Shown here in pieces: positions 41,015-49,569 of a stretch of 64,000 nt of DNA. The position numbers and the translations under genes were made by a program. Each line of letters starts with the position of its first letter. Positions within the stretch are counted from its first letter, which is position 1. Source of the stretch: DASQUK01 sp963717085 (GTDB lineage: Bacteria > Actinomycetota > Acidimicrobiia > Acidimicrobiales > VFJN01); assembly GCA_963717085.1 (NCBI GenBank), contig CAVQVM010000002.1, positions 496,001-560,000 of the forward strand. The letters are read 5' to 3'. The notes under the pieces were generated by a model, which was not told the origin of the DNA, searched no databases, and was given only the letters and a program-made list of their open reading frames with translations.

Positions 41015-42048
41015 CAGTGATCGCTCCTCACAGAGGGGACGAGGTCGACGCGAATGTCGTCGCCCAGGTGCTCGACGCCGGCGATACGGCCACGCCAGAC
41101 ATCGGCCATGGTGCTGGCTCCGGGTCCAGTGAACAACCCGGCCGCGTCGTCTCCACCGAACAGGACCGGCGCGAGATAGACCACGTAGCGGTCGACCAGA
41201 CCGGCCCGGTGGAAGTCGCCGGCCACCGTCGCGCCGCCCTCGACCAACAGCTGGATCACGTCGCGCCGGCCCAGCTCGTCCAGAACGTCGCCGAGATCCC
41301 CGGCCAGCTCGAGCGCCGGATGGACCTTGGCACCCGGGGGCGCCTTTCCGAGCACGACACGCAGGGGGTCGCGACCGGGTCCGTGCCGAACGGTGAGCGC
41401 CGGATCGTCGGCGCGCACGGTGCCGGCCCCGACGAGGACGGCGTCGCTCTCGGCCCGCAGGCGGTGCGCGTCGGCTCGGGCGGCCTCCCCCGTGATCCAC
41501 TGGCTGGTGCCGTCCGGGGCCGCGGTGCGACCGTCGAGGCTGGCGGCGAGCTTGAGCACGACGTAGGGGCGGCCGGTCTCGCGGTGCCTGACATAGGGGG
41601 CGAGCAGCTCGGTGACCACGTCGGCGGCCACACCGGTCGTGACCTCGACGCCCGCGGCGCGCAGCCGCTCGATCCCCCGGCCCCGCACCTGGGGATCGGG
41701 GTCGGCGACACCCACCACCACCCTGGCGACGCCGGCGTCGATCAGGGCATCGGCGCACGGCGGGGTGCGGCCGTGGTGGTTGCAGGGCTCCAGCGTCACG
41801 TATGCGGTCGCCCCCCACGTGTCGACGCCCGCCGCCTCGGCGTCGGCCAGGGCGGCCGCCTCGGCGTGCGAGCCTCCGGGCGGTTGGGTGGCGCCCTCGA
41901 CCCGCCGGCCGTCCGCCGCGACGAGCACGCAGCCGACCCAGGGGTTGGGCGATGTGCTGGCGCGGACCCCTGCGGCCAGCTCGACGGCCCGCAGCATGTG
42001 CTCGTGGTCGGTGTCGACCATCCCTGGCAGCGTATGGGCGAGCGCCAT
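41014..42048 (-). CDS. ribD: Bifunctional pyrimidine deaminase/reductase RibD
   Basis: A 344-residue enzyme. The cytidine-deaminase-like domain has the zinc ligands in GGSHAEAAALADAE and VTLEPCNHHGRTPPCADAL, and the C-terminal reductase domain has GRPYVVLKLAASLDGRTAAP and VLVGAGTVRADDP and LLVEGGATVAGDFHRAGLVD. It deaminates and then reduces the pyrimidine product of GTP cyclohydrolase II. It is the first gene of the rib operon; no FMN riboswitch is seen upstream, but a KstR-like palindrome overlaps the probable promoter. Confidence 0.96.
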   Translation of the reverse strand: MALAHTLPGMVDTDHEHMLRAVELAAGVRASTSPNPWVGCVLVAADGRRVEGATQPPGGSHAEAAALADAEAAGVDTWGATAYVTLEPCNHHGRTPPCADALIDAGVARVVVGVADPDPQVRGRGIERLRAAGVEVTTGVAADVVTELLAPYVRHRETGRPYVVLKLAASLDGRTAAPDGTSQWITGEAARADAHRLRAESDAVLVGAGTVRADDPALTVRHGPGRDPLRVVLGKAPPGAKVHPALELAGDLGDVLDELGRRDVIQLLVEGGATVAGDFHRAGLVDRYVVYLAPVLFGGDDAAGLFTGPGASTMADVWRGRIAGVEHLGDDIRVDLVPSVRSDH

Positions 42049-42054
42049 GGCCCC

Positions 42055-42076
42055 AAATTAGAACACGTTCTAATTT
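42055..42076. promoter_or_regulatory. KstR-like TetR operator before ribD
   Basis: Perfect 10-bp arms AAATTAGAAC and GTTCTAATTT separated by AC, 6 bp before the ribD ATG. The core AGAAC-AC-GTTCT is what mycobacterial KstR-type TetR regulators bind. Low GC content stands out from the surroundings. On the minus strand TCGACA and TCTAAT spaced 15 bp may be a promoter overlapping it. Confidence 0.7.
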
Positions 42077-42098
42077 CTGTCGAGTGACGTGCGCCACG

Positions 42099-42587
42099 TC
42101 AGTGCGGTCTGCCCCCGGCGAGCAGTTCCAGCGCATGGGGCACGACGTCGATGACGGCGTCGAGGCACTCAACGGCGCCCGAGGACGATCCCGGCGTGTT
42201 GAGAACCAGCGCCCGTCCCATGGTCCCTGCGGTCGCCCGCGACAGGCGACCCAGGGGGTTCACCAGCCGCATCGCCTCGGCCAGCCCCGGTGCCTCCCGG
42301 TCCAGCACTGAGCGCGTCCCCTCGGGCGTCAGGTCCCGGGGGCCGAAGCCGGTGCCGCCCGTGGTCACGACGAGGCCGGTGAAGCCGTCGGCCAGCGCCC
42401 GCAGCGCCTCCGCCACGGCCTCGGCACCGTCGGCGCTCACCGACCGACCCACGACCTCGAAGCCGGCGGCACCCAGGCGATCGGCCAGCGCCGCGCCGGA
42501 GCGGTCCTCGCGAGTGCCGGCCACCACGCCGTCCGACACCGTCAGCACCTTGGCCGGCCACCGCCGGCGCGGCTCGGCGTGGCTCAT
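42099..42587 (-). CDS. mog: Molybdopterin adenylyltransferase (MoaB/Mog family)
   Basis: A 162-residue MoCF-biosynthesis-domain protein. KVLTVSDGVVAGTREDRSGA, VVTTGGTGFGPRDLTPEGTR and LVLNTPGSSSGAVECLDAVI are the family motifs, the last binding molybdopterin. It adenylates molybdopterin for metal insertion, although some MoaB forms have other roles. ATG at 42587 overlaps the upstream gene's stop (ATGA). No other molybdenum cofactor genes lie nearby. Confidence 0.9.
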   Translation of the reverse strand: MSHAEPRRRWPAKVLTVSDGVVAGTREDRSGAALADRLGAAGFEVVGRSVSADGAEAVAEALRALADGFTGLVVTTGGTGFGPRDLTPEGTRSVLDREAPGLAEAMRLVNPLGRLSRATAGTMGRALVLNTPGSSSGAVECLDAVIDVVPHALELLAGGRPH

Positions 42588-43048
42588 TGATCCCGCGCGG
42601 TCATACGCACCCGATCGACGGTCTCGGCGACCCGCCGAGCCCGGGTCGCCGGCCGCTTGGCCTCGGCGATCCACTCCACGTACTCGCGGCGGTGCGTATA
42701 CGACAGCTTGTCGAAGGCGACCTGTGCCGCGCCATCGGCGGCCAGCGCCTGGGCCAGATCCGTTGGCACCTCGACCACGCGGGGCCCCTCGTCGAGCGCG
42801 ACCAGCACGTCGAAGGTGTCGCCGACGGCGATCCCGGCCGCCGCCCGGTGCCCCTTGTTGACGCCGATCATGGGCTCGCCGCCGTAGACCGCCACCGTGG
42901 TGCGGAACGTGTAGTCGCCAATCGTCACGGTGACCGGCGGACGCTTGCGTTCGCCCAGCGCCGCCGCCGCCCGAGCCGGCAGGTCGAACACCGCACCCCC
43001 GCCGCCCGCGTCCCGGAGGCGCACGCGGAACGGCTGCGACTTCTGCAC
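42584..43048 (-). CDS. DUF1905 / YdeI-OmpD-associated protein
   Basis: A 154-residue protein in two parts. The N-terminal beta-rich DUF1905 barrel (about 8-100) has VTVTIGDYTFRTTVAVYGGE and GVNKGHRAAAGIAVGDTFDV. The C-terminal YdeI-type helical segment has LAQALAADGAAQVAFDKLSY and THRREYVEWIAEAKRPATRA. Members occur in stress and antimicrobial-protection contexts, but no biochemical activity is established. Overlaps mog by four bases. Confidence 0.88.
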   Translation of the reverse strand: MQKSQPFRVRLRDAGGGGAVFDLPARAAAALGERKRPPVTVTIGDYTFRTTVAVYGGEPMIGVNKGHRAAAGIAVGDTFDVLVALDEGPRVVEVPTDLAQALAADGAAQVAFDKLSYTHRREYVEWIAEAKRPATRARRVAETVDRVRMTARDQ

Positions 43049-43081
43049 GCGACGGACGCTACCCCCGCAGTTCGTGGCCGT

Positions 43082-43954
43082 TCAGGTGCCGACCCGGTCG
43101 CCCGGCCGCCAGTGGACGCCGTTCGCCCAGGCCCGCGCGGGCATCCGCCGACCGCCCTCGGGCTGCACCTCGACCAGCTGTATCGGGCCGTCGCCAGCGG
43201 CCACCGCAACCTCGCCCGGCCCCGCAGGGACCAGCGCTGTACGCCACACCTTGAGCCGGTGACCCCGGTGGGTCGTCCAGGCCCTGCCGATGCGGACCAG
43301 CCGGTGGATGTCGCCCGCCGGCCGCGTCCAGTCGATCTGCAGCTCCGCCGGATCGATCTTGTTGGCGTACGTCGGCTCGCCCTGTTGGGGCGTCGGCTCG
43401 GGCAGCCCGTCGCGGAGGTTGGCGAGCAACAGCTCGGTCCCCAGCGCCGACAGCCGGATGCGCAGCTCGTCGGCGGTCTCGTCGGGGCCGATCGCGACCT
43501 CGGACCGGGCGTACACGCCCCCCGTGTCGAGGCCCTCCTCGATCACCATGAGGTCGACGCCCGTCCGCTCGTCGCCGGCCAGGATCGCGCGCTCGACCGG
43601 TGCTGCGCCCCGCCACCGGGGCAGCAGCGAGAAGTGCAGGTTGATCAGCGGCAGGCGCTCCAGCACGTGGGGCTTGATGAGGCGGCCGAACGCAGCCACC
43701 ACCCCCAGGTCGGCACCCGTGTCGAGCACGTCGTCGACGCGGTCGGAAACCGGCAGCCCCAGGTCGAGCGCCGCGCGCTTCACCGGTGAGGGCATCACGC
43801 CGCCGCCGCGACCCCGGCGCTTGTCAGGCTGGGACACGACCAGGGCAACGTCCCAGCCGGCGTCGACCAGCGCCCGCAGCGGTGCGGTCGCGAACTCGGG
43901 GGTGCCCAGGAACACGAGCCGCCGGGGATGCGTCGGTGCGGGTGCGAGCGCCAT
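43082..43954 (-). CDS. fmt: Methionyl-tRNA formyltransferase
   Basis: A 290-residue enzyme formylating initiator Met-tRNA with 10-formyl-THF. RLVFLGTPEFATAPLRALVD is the N-terminal Rossmann start, INLHFSLLPRWRGAAPVERA contains the catalytic Asn-His pair, and the C-terminal tRNA-binding barrel begins near GRAWTTHRGHRLKVW. The start is ATG at 43954. It follows def on the same strand by 28 bp, so formylation and deformylation are co-expressed. Confidence 0.95.
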   Translation of the reverse strand: MALAPAPTHPRRLVFLGTPEFATAPLRALVDAGWDVALVVSQPDKRRGRGGGVMPSPVKRAALDLGLPVSDRVDDVLDTGADLGVVAAFGRLIKPHVLERLPLINLHFSLLPRWRGAAPVERAILAGDERTGVDLMVIEEGLDTGGVYARSEVAIGPDETADELRIRLSALGTELLLANLRDGLPEPTPQQGEPTYANKIDPAELQIDWTRPAGDIHRLVRIGRAWTTHRGHRLKVWRTALVPAGPGEVAVAAGDGPIQLVEVQPEGGRRMPARAWANGVHWRPGDRVGT

Positions 43955-43982
43955 GGGAACCGGCCCGGCCTGATCGGACGAC

Positions 43983-44522
43983 CTAGCGGAGCGAGAAGCC
44001 GCCGCCCTTGGGCTCGGCGTCCGCCAGCACCGAGGGGCCGATACCGAGCTCGCGGATCGTCTTGAGCGCCTGCTTCCGGGTCGCCGGATCGAGGCGCTCC
44101 AGCAGAAGGACGCCGTCGAGGTGGTCGAGCTCGTGCTGGAAACAGCGCGCGAGCAGCTCGTCCGCCTCGACGGAGACGTCATTGCCGTCGAGGTCGACCC
44201 CGGTGAGGTGCACCTGCTTGGCGCGGACGATCTCCCACGACAGACCGGGCACCGACAGGCAGCCCTCCTCGTACGCCCATTCACCGTCGCGGTCGACGAT
44301 CTCCGGGTTGACGATCGTGAACGGCCCGTCGCCCACGTCGTACACGAACATCCGCTTCTCGACGCCCACCTGGGGGGCCGCCAGCCCGACCCCAGGAGCG
44401 TCGTACATGGTGGCGATCATGTCCTCGGCCAGCTTGGCGAGGCGCCCGTCGATCGTCGTGACCTCGGCGGCGCGCTGCCGCAGCACCGGGTCCCCGACCA
44501 CGCGGATGCTGTAGGGAGGCAT
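43983..44522 (-). CDS. def: Peptide deformylase
   Basis: A 179-residue metallohydrolase removing the formyl group from nascent chains. The three family motifs are complete: GVGLAAPQVG, EEGCLSVPG with the metal cysteine, and QHELDHLDG with the HExxH zinc/iron ligands. ATG at 44522; the divergent methyltransferase begins about 70 bp away. Confidence 0.97.
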   Translation of the reverse strand: MPPYSIRVVGDPVLRQRAAEVTTIDGRLAKLAEDMIATMYDAPGVGLAAPQVGVEKRMFVYDVGDGPFTIVNPEIVDRDGEWAYEEGCLSVPGLSWEIVRAKQVHLTGVDLDGNDVSVEADELLARCFQHELDHLDGVLLLERLDPATRKQALKTIRELGIGPSVLADAEPKGGGFSLR

Positions 44523-44592
44523 GCGGAGAGCGTACAGACCACGCCCTCAGGGGAGGCGGCCGCGGTCGGGCTGGAGGCTACCGTCGCCCGAC

Positions 44593-45192
44593 GTGGGCAG
44601 ATCGTCGCACTACTTCTCGCCCTCGCCGGACGCGGCCTCGCGCCCATCGACCGTCCGCCTCGACCTTCCGGACCTGTCGCTGACGCTCCGCACCGACCGG
44701 GGCGTGTTCTCCGTGGCGCGCATCGATCCCGGCACGAAGTACCTGCTGTCGGAGGCGCCTGCGCCTCCGACGGCGGGTCATTTGGCCGACATTGGGTGTG
44801 GCTACGGACCGATCGCACTCACGATGGCCACCCGTTCGCCGGGTGCCACGGTGTGGGCCGTCGACGTCAACGAACGGGCACTCGAGCTGACGCGGGCGAA
44901 CGCCGCTGCGGCCGGCCTCGACAACGTGCGGGTGGTGACGCCCGACGCGGTACCGGACGACGTGCGGCTCGCCGCTCTGTGGTCGAACCCGCCCGTGCGG
45001 GTGGGCAAGGCCGCGCTCCACGACCTCCTCGACCTCTGGCTCGGGCGCCTCGACACCGACGGTGCGGCGCTGCTGGTCGTCCAGAAGCACCTGGGCTCCG
45101 ACTCGCTGCACCGGTGGCTCGAGGCCAGGGACTGGTCGGTCACGCGCCTCGGAAGCCGCGCCGGCTACCGCCTGCTCGAGGTCCGCGGATGA
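44593..45192 (+). CDS. RsmC-like N2-guanine methyltransferase
   Basis: A 199-residue class I methyltransferase of the 'small methyltransferase' type. GHLADIGCGYGPIALTMATR is the SAM motif, VWAVDVNERALELTRANAAA follows, and SNPPVRVGKAALHDLLDLWL has the NPPxR catalytic tetrad region of rRNA guanine-N2 methylases. It is half the length of E. coli RsmC, as in other Gram-positives. GTG at 44593; its stop overlaps the SpoU gene start (ATGA). Confidence 0.88.
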   Translation: MGRSSHYFSPSPDAASRPSTVRLDLPDLSLTLRTDRGVFSVARIDPGTKYLLSEAPAPPTAGHLADIGCGYGPIALTMATRSPGATVWAVDVNERALELTRANAAAAGLDNVRVVTPDAVPDDVRLAALWSNPPVRVGKAALHDLLDLWLGRLDTDGAALLVVQKHLGSDSLHRWLEARDWSVTRLGSRAGYRLLEVRG

Positions 45193-45722
45193 CGCGCCAG
45201 CTCGATCCGACGGATCTGAAGCGCCTGCATCGCTCCTGGCGCCGCCGGGCCGCGGCACCAGTGGCGCTGATCCTCGATCATGTGCAGTCGCCGTTCAACG
45301 TGGGCTCGATCCTCCGGACCGCGGCCGCCTTCCGCGTCGACCACCTGTGGCTGGTGGGCGACACGGCGGCGCCGACCAACGCCAAGACGGCCAAGACCGC
45401 GCTCGGGTCGCAGCGCTTCGTCGAGTGGACGTGGCACGAGACCGCCACCGAGGCCGCGTCGGCAGCACGCGATGACGGCTACCGCGTCGTCGGCCTCGAG
45501 CTGACCGACGATGCGGTGCCGCTTCCGGAGCTGGTGGTCACGGCGCCGGTGTGCCTGGTCATCGGCCACGAGGACCGCGGCCTCCCCCCCGACACGCTGG
45601 CCGCCTGCGACGCGGTCACCTACATCCCCCAGCTCGGAAGGATCGGCTCGCTCAACGTCGCGACCGCCACGGCCATCGCCCTCTACGAGCTGCGCCGCCG
45701 GGACTGGACCGCCGGCGGCTGA
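45189..45722 (+). CDS. SpoU/TrmH-family tRNA/rRNA 2'-O-methyltransferase
   Basis: A 177-residue SPOUT protein made of the knot domain only. SPFNVGSILRTAAAFRVDHL (motif 1), VIGHEDRGLPPDTLAA (motif 2) and IPQLGRIGSLNVATATAIAL (motif 3) are intact. The length and lack of an N-terminal domain resemble TrmL/TrmH-type tRNA methylases; the target is not assigned. It is translationally coupled to the RsmC-like gene, so the pair may form an RNA-modification unit. Confidence 0.88.
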   Translation: MTRQLDPTDLKRLHRSWRRRAAAPVALILDHVQSPFNVGSILRTAAAFRVDHLWLVGDTAAPTNAKTAKTALGSQRFVEWTWHETATEAASAARDDGYRVVGLELTDDAVPLPELVVTAPVCLVIGHEDRGLPPDTLAACDAVTYIPQLGRIGSLNVATATAIALYELRRRDWTAGG

Positions 45723-45761
45723 TCCCGCCCGTCGAAACCCCTGCGGCCCGCTCGCGGCGCG

Positions 45762-47018
45762 ATGCCTAGCCTTTCGATGGTGACTTCCGAGACCGTGCGC
45801 ACCATCACCGACGACGAGTTCGGCGACTTCATCAACGTCGTCCACACCGCGTTTCTCGCGCCGCCGTCGTCGGCGGAGGACATCGAGACCCGGCGCGCCG
45901 CGTTCGACCTGGACCGCTGCCTCGGCGCCTTCGACCGCAACGGACGCCTCTGCGGCGTCGCCCGGGCCTTCCCCACCGAGCTGACGGTCCCCGGTGGCGC
46001 CGTGGCGGCGGGCGCCGTGAGCGGTGTGGGCGTGCTCCCCACGCACCGCCGCCAGGGACACCTCCGCCGCATGATGCGCACCCAACTCGACGACATCGCC
46101 GCCCGCGGCGAGCCGGTCGCCACGCTCGTGGCCGCCGAGTACCCCATCTACGGCCGCTACGGCTACGGCCTCGCGGTCGAGGCCTGCGAGCTGCACCTCG
46201 ACGCCGACCAGGCCCAGTGGCTATCGCCCGACGGCGAGGGCCACGTCGAGCTGGTGGACAACGACACCTTCGCCAAGGTCATGGTCGACGTCTACGACCG
46301 CGCACGGCGGACGTTCGCTGGTCACATCAGCTACGAGCCGGCGCGCTGGGAGGTGATCGCGGGCGTGCGGTCCTGGCCCGACGGCGACGACGACGCGCGG
46401 CGCAAGGCCACCAAGGTCGTCTGGTATGACGCTCAGGACGAGCCGCAGGCGGCCACCGCGTACTCCGTCGACGAGCGCTGGGAGCACAACCGCCCCGCCG
46501 GGACGCTGTCGGGCGGCGTGCTGGTGGCGACGTCGGGCCGCGCCGAGATCGAACTGGTGCGGTTCCTCGCCTCGGTCGACTGGGTGGCGAACGTGCACGT
46601 GGGCCTCCGGCCCCTGGACAACCCGGTGCCGCTGGCGCTCGCCGATGCGCGCATGGGTGCGCTCGTCAACCGGTCCGACCACCTGTGGGTGCGGGTCCTG
46701 GACGTGCCGGCGGCCCTGACCGCCCGCCGCTACGCCGCCGACGGGTCACTCGTGCTCGAAGTCGTCGATCCGCTGGGCCACGCCGCCGGTCGCTTCGCCC
46801 TCGATGGTGGGCCCGAAGGCGCCAGCTGCGCGGTCACCGACGCCGAGCCCGACCTGGTCGTGCCTGTCGCGTCTCTCGGCGCCACCTACCTGGGCGGCAC
46901 CAGCTGGGGCCGGCTCGCCGCGCTCGGGTGGGTGGACGAGCGCGCGGATGGCGCAACGGCCCGGGCGGCGGCGATGTTCGGGGCGCCGCGTGCGCCGTGG
47001 TGCGTCCTGTCGTTCTGA
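45762..47018 (+). CDS. Eis-like GNAT N-acetyltransferase
   Basis: A 418-residue protein with the tripartite Eis layout: an N-terminal GNAT domain (VSGVGVLPTHRRQGHLRRMM is the acetyl-CoA loop, and YPIYGRYGYGLAVEACEL follows), a second degenerate GNAT domain and a C-terminal sterol-carrier-like domain ending in an aromatic carboxylate (CVLSF), typical of Eis catalysis. Eis enzymes acetylate amines including aminoglycosides and peptides; the substrate here is unknown. ATG at 45762 or 45777. Confidence 0.88.
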   Translation: MPSLSMVTSETVRTITDDEFGDFINVVHTAFLAPPSSAEDIETRRAAFDLDRCLGAFDRNGRLCGVARAFPTELTVPGGAVAAGAVSGVGVLPTHRRQGHLRRMMRTQLDDIAARGEPVATLVAAEYPIYGRYGYGLAVEACELHLDADQAQWLSPDGEGHVELVDNDTFAKVMVDVYDRARRTFAGHISYEPARWEVIAGVRSWPDGDDDARRKATKVVWYDAQDEPQAATAYSVDERWEHNRPAGTLSGGVLVATSGRAEIELVRFLASVDWVANVHVGLRPLDNPVPLALADARMGALVNRSDHLWVRVLDVPAALTARRYAADGSLVLEVVDPLGHAAGRFALDGGPEGASCAVTDAEPDLVVPVASLGATYLGGTSWGRLAALGWVDERADGATARAAAMFGAPRAPWCVLSF

Positions 47019-47020
47019 CC

Positions 47021-47455
47021 GTGGCGGACCTGGAGCTGGTCGACCTCGAGCCCGGCGATGACCGCCTGGACCAGGCCGTCGCCGTGCTGCGGGAGCTGCG
47101 CCCCCACCTCACGGCGGCCAGCCTTGCCGCCGTGTATGCCGAGGGCCATCCGCAAGGGCTCCGCTTCACCGCCGCGTACGACGGCGGCCGCTGCGTGGGG
47201 GTGGCCGGTTGGCGGATCGTGGCCACCACGGCCAACCTACGCAAGCTGTACGTCGACGACCTCGTCACGACGGCGGCGCACCGCAGCACCGGCGTCGGTA
47301 GGACGCTGCTCGACGCCCTGGCGCAGCGGGCCGAGGCCGCCGGCTGCACCGCCCTCGACCTGGACTCGGGCGTGCAACGCGCCGATGCCCACCGCTTCTA
47401 CATGCGCGAGGGCCTGACGATCAGCTCGTTCCACTTCGCCCGCGGGCTGCGCTGA
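47021..47455 (+). CDS. GNAT-family N-acetyltransferase
   Basis: A 144-residue single GNAT domain. LRKLYVDDLVTTAAHRSTGV followed by GRTLLDALAQRAEAAGC is the acetyl-CoA pyrophosphate loop (R-x-x-G-x-G/A), and AHRFYMREGLTISSFHFARG is the C-terminal strand with the Tyr. The start is ambiguous among GTG codons at 46997, 47000 and 47021; the first two would overlap the Eis-like gene. It ends convergent with, and overlapping by 35 bp, the hydrolase gene. Confidence 0.85.
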   Translation: MADLELVDLEPGDDRLDQAVAVLRELRPHLTAASLAAVYAEGHPQGLRFTAAYDGGRCVGVAGWRIVATTANLRKLYVDDLVTTAAHRSTGVGRTLLDALAQRAEAAGCTALDLDSGVQRADAHRFYMREGLTISSFHFARGLR

Positions 47456-48287
47456 CGGTTCCGGCGCCCGCGGCCGTTGGCGGGGCCGGCGAGCGCTGGG
47501 ACACGAAGAAGTCCCTCAGCCCCTGCGCCAATCCGGTCGGGTTCTGGACCATCAGGAGGTGGCCGGCGTCGGGCACCGACAGGCGCTGGGCCCGGGGGAA
47601 CCACGACTGGATGAGGTCGCTGCCCTCCACGAACCGCGGGACGCTCTGGGCGCCGAGCACGTTCAGCACCGGCTGCCGGACCCGCTCGGCGTCGCCGGGC
47701 CCGAAGCTCCACTGCTGCACGGCCGGCATCTCCGCCTGGAAGAACAGGTCGGCCTCGCCGAGGGCGTCACCGAAGGCGCTCGGGACCGCCCGGTCCAGCA
47801 CGGCGCGGTAGCCGTCTCCACACACATGCCGCAGGAACCTGTCGACGGCGCCAGCCTTGTCGCCAGACCGGTACGCGGCGAAGACGGGGGCCAGGGCGGC
47901 GGCGACCTGTTCCGAGCTGGAGATGCCCCGGGCGGCGGGTTCGAGCAACGCCACCGACCGAACGCGCTCGGGCGCATCGATCGCGAGCTGGAGGGCGACC
48001 AGCGCGCCGTAGGAGTGACCCACGAGGTGGGCTGCGTGCCAGCCCACGTGATCCATCAACGTGGCGCAGGTCGCGGCGTCCTCGGCGACCGTCAGGGGGC
48101 GGTACTCGCCACCGCCGGAGCCACGGAGCCGGCGGCGCCGGTACCGGAGCGTCGAGAACTCGGTGAGCTGCCCGACCAGGGGCACGTACCACGACACGAA
48201 GGGGCTGGCGTGCACCAGGACGATGCGGTCACCGCCTTCTCCCAGCTCGTACGTCAGCTCCACGTCGTCGAACGCCAAGCGATCCAT
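47421..48287 (-). CDS. Alpha/beta hydrolase
   Basis: A 288-residue alpha/beta hydrolase-fold protein. The nucleophile elbow is GHSYG in AAHLVGHSYGALVALQLAID, the oxyanion region is VLVHASPFVSW (HASP rather than the usual HGxP), and the catalytic His is in SVPDAGHLLMVQNP. The acid is probably in the strand ending near the VLGAQSVP region. ATG at 48287 is preceded by GGGGG. It is divergent from a TetR gene that likely controls it. Substrate unknown. Confidence 0.85.
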   Translation of the reverse strand: MDRLAFDDVELTYELGEGGDRIVLVHASPFVSWYVPLVGQLTEFSTLRYRRRRLRGSGGGEYRPLTVAEDAATCATLMDHVGWHAAHLVGHSYGALVALQLAIDAPERVRSVALLEPAARGISSSEQVAAALAPVFAAYRSGDKAGAVDRFLRHVCGDGYRAVLDRAVPSAFGDALGEADLFFQAEMPAVQQWSFGPGDAERVRQPVLNVLGAQSVPRFVEGSDLIQSWFPRAQRLSVPDAGHLLMVQNPTGLAQGLRDFFVSQRSPAPPTAAGAGTVSAARGRSGTS

Positions 48288-48316
48288 GGCATCCCCCATA
48301 TTCCGCTGCATATTAG

Positions 48317-48348
48317 CTGTAGTGAATTGGTCGTTACTGTAGTGGAAT
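48317..48348. promoter_or_regulatory. Direct-repeat operator between hydrolase and tetR
   Basis: CTGTAGTGAAT (48317-48327) and CTGTAGTGGAAT (48337-48348) repeat at 20-bp spacing, about two turns, in the divergent gap; the second copy runs into the tetR ATG. Candidate binding sites for the TetR regulator. Confidence 0.5.
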
Positions 48349-48982
48349 GGCAAAGGCAGTCAAGGCCCCCCGGCGCCCCTACCGCTCCCGGCTGAGAGCC
48401 GATCAGGCGCAACAGACGCGCCGCAGGGTCCTCGAGTCAGCGCTCCAGCTCTTCGTCGACCGCGGCTACGCCGGCACCACCGTCGCCGCGGTCGCGGACC
48501 ACGCCGGCGTCTCCCCGGAGACCATCTATCTGTCCCTGGGCGGCAAGCGGGGACTGCTCGAAGGGGTCATGGACATCACCGGCCCCCACGGCTCCGTCGC
48601 CGACGACGACCAGTGGTGGAGCATGGTCGCCCAACTCCCCAGCCCCTCGGATCGGCTGGACAAGATGGTGGAGTACAGCTGCCGGATCCTCGCCCGCACC
48701 CACCCCATCCACGCCATCATCCGCGGCGCCGCGGACAAGGAAGCGTTCGCGGCGGCACTGGGCCGGCGGCTGCTGCAGGAGCGCCTGCGCAACCAGACGG
48801 AACGCATCCGCCACTACCTCGGCGAACACCTCAGGCCCGGGCTGTCGGTCGAGGACGCGGGAGAGCGGTACTGCGCTCTCGCCAGTCCCGACCTCTACCA
48901 CCTGGTCACGGTCGAGCTCGCCTGGACACCCGATCAGCACCGGGATTGGCTGACCCAGCTCGTGCGGACCCAACTTCTCTGA
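48347..48982 (+). CDS. TetR-family transcriptional regulator
   Basis: A 211-residue regulator. The DNA-binding domain is at about residues 22-70: TRRRVLESALQLFVDRGYAG, then TTVAAVADHAGVSPETIYLS and LGGKRGLLEGV, the standard TetR helix-turn-helix. The C-terminal ligand-binding half is helical. It is divergent from the alpha/beta hydrolase gene with a direct-repeat operator in between, so it probably represses that gene and itself. Ligand unknown. Confidence 0.9.
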   Translation: MAKAVKAPRRPYRSRLRADQAQQTRRRVLESALQLFVDRGYAGTTVAAVADHAGVSPETIYLSLGGKRGLLEGVMDITGPHGSVADDDQWWSMVAQLPSPSDRLDKMVEYSCRILARTHPIHAIIRGAADKEAFAAALGRRLLQERLRNQTERIRHYLGEHLRPGLSVEDAGERYCALASPDLYHLVTVELAWTPDQHRDWLTQLVRTQLL

Positions 48983-49104
48983 GCACTCGCCGAGCTGCTC
49001 TCTGGAAGGCGTCCGACGAGTTACGTTCGCAAGGAACGTCTAACGGGAGGGTGGCGCACCGGCGCTTCCACGATTCAGCGCCGCCCGAGGAGGAAGGATC
49101 GCCC

Positions 49105-49509
49105 ATGTCTCGAATGACGTTCATCAACCTGCCGGTGAAGGATCTGGCCAAGGCCAGGGCCTTCTTCGGCAGCATCGGCTTCTCGTTCGACGAGGAGTTC
49201 ACCGACGAGAACGCCAGCCGGATGATCGTCAGCGACGACACCTCGGTCATGCTCGCCGTCGAGCCGTTCTTCAAGGGCTTCATCTCCCCGCTCGACGTCG
49301 CCGATACCTCCAGGAGCCGTGAGACGATCGTCGGCCTGTCCGCCGAGAGCCGTGAAGAGGTGGACGATCTCGTCGGCAGAGCCGTCAGCGCCGGCGCGCA
49401 CGCGCTGGGCGACGCCCAGGACGACGGGTTCATGTACATGCGCGGCTTCCTGGACCTCGACGGTCACCAGTGGTCCTTCATCCACATGGACATGTCTTCT
49501 GTGCCTTGA
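49105..49509 (+). CDS. VOC-fold protein with C-terminus replaced by att junction
   Basis: A 134-residue glyoxalase-like protein: MTFINLPVKDLAKARAFFGS, SRMIVSDDTSVMLAVEPFFK and FMYMRGFLDLDGHQWSFIHM. The family's terminal metal glutamate is replaced by Gln/Trp, so it may not bind metal. ATG at 49105 follows AGGAGGAAGG. The last codons, MDMSSVP, come from the integrated element: an alternative original end MDMAAVQG with its stop lies after the second copy of the 18-bp repeat at 52009-52026. Confidence 0.85.
   Translation: MSRMTFINLPVKDLAKARAFFGSIGFSFDEEFTDENASRMIVSDDTSVMLAVEPFFKGFISPLDVADTSRSRETIVGLSAESREEVDDLVGRAVSAGAHALGDAQDDGFMYMRGFLDLDGHQWSFIHMDMSSVP
49477..49494 (+). repeat. attL: 18-bp direct repeat, left copy
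   Basis: TTCATCCACATGGACATG, identical to 52009-52026. It lies in the 3' end of the VOC gene, a usual type of integration site for tyrosine-recombinase elements. Confidence 0.8.
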
Positions 49510-49569
49510 GGGCTGTTCGCCCAGGTCAGCGCCTCGTACCCCCCGCGCTGTCGACACCCCGTGCTCCCG

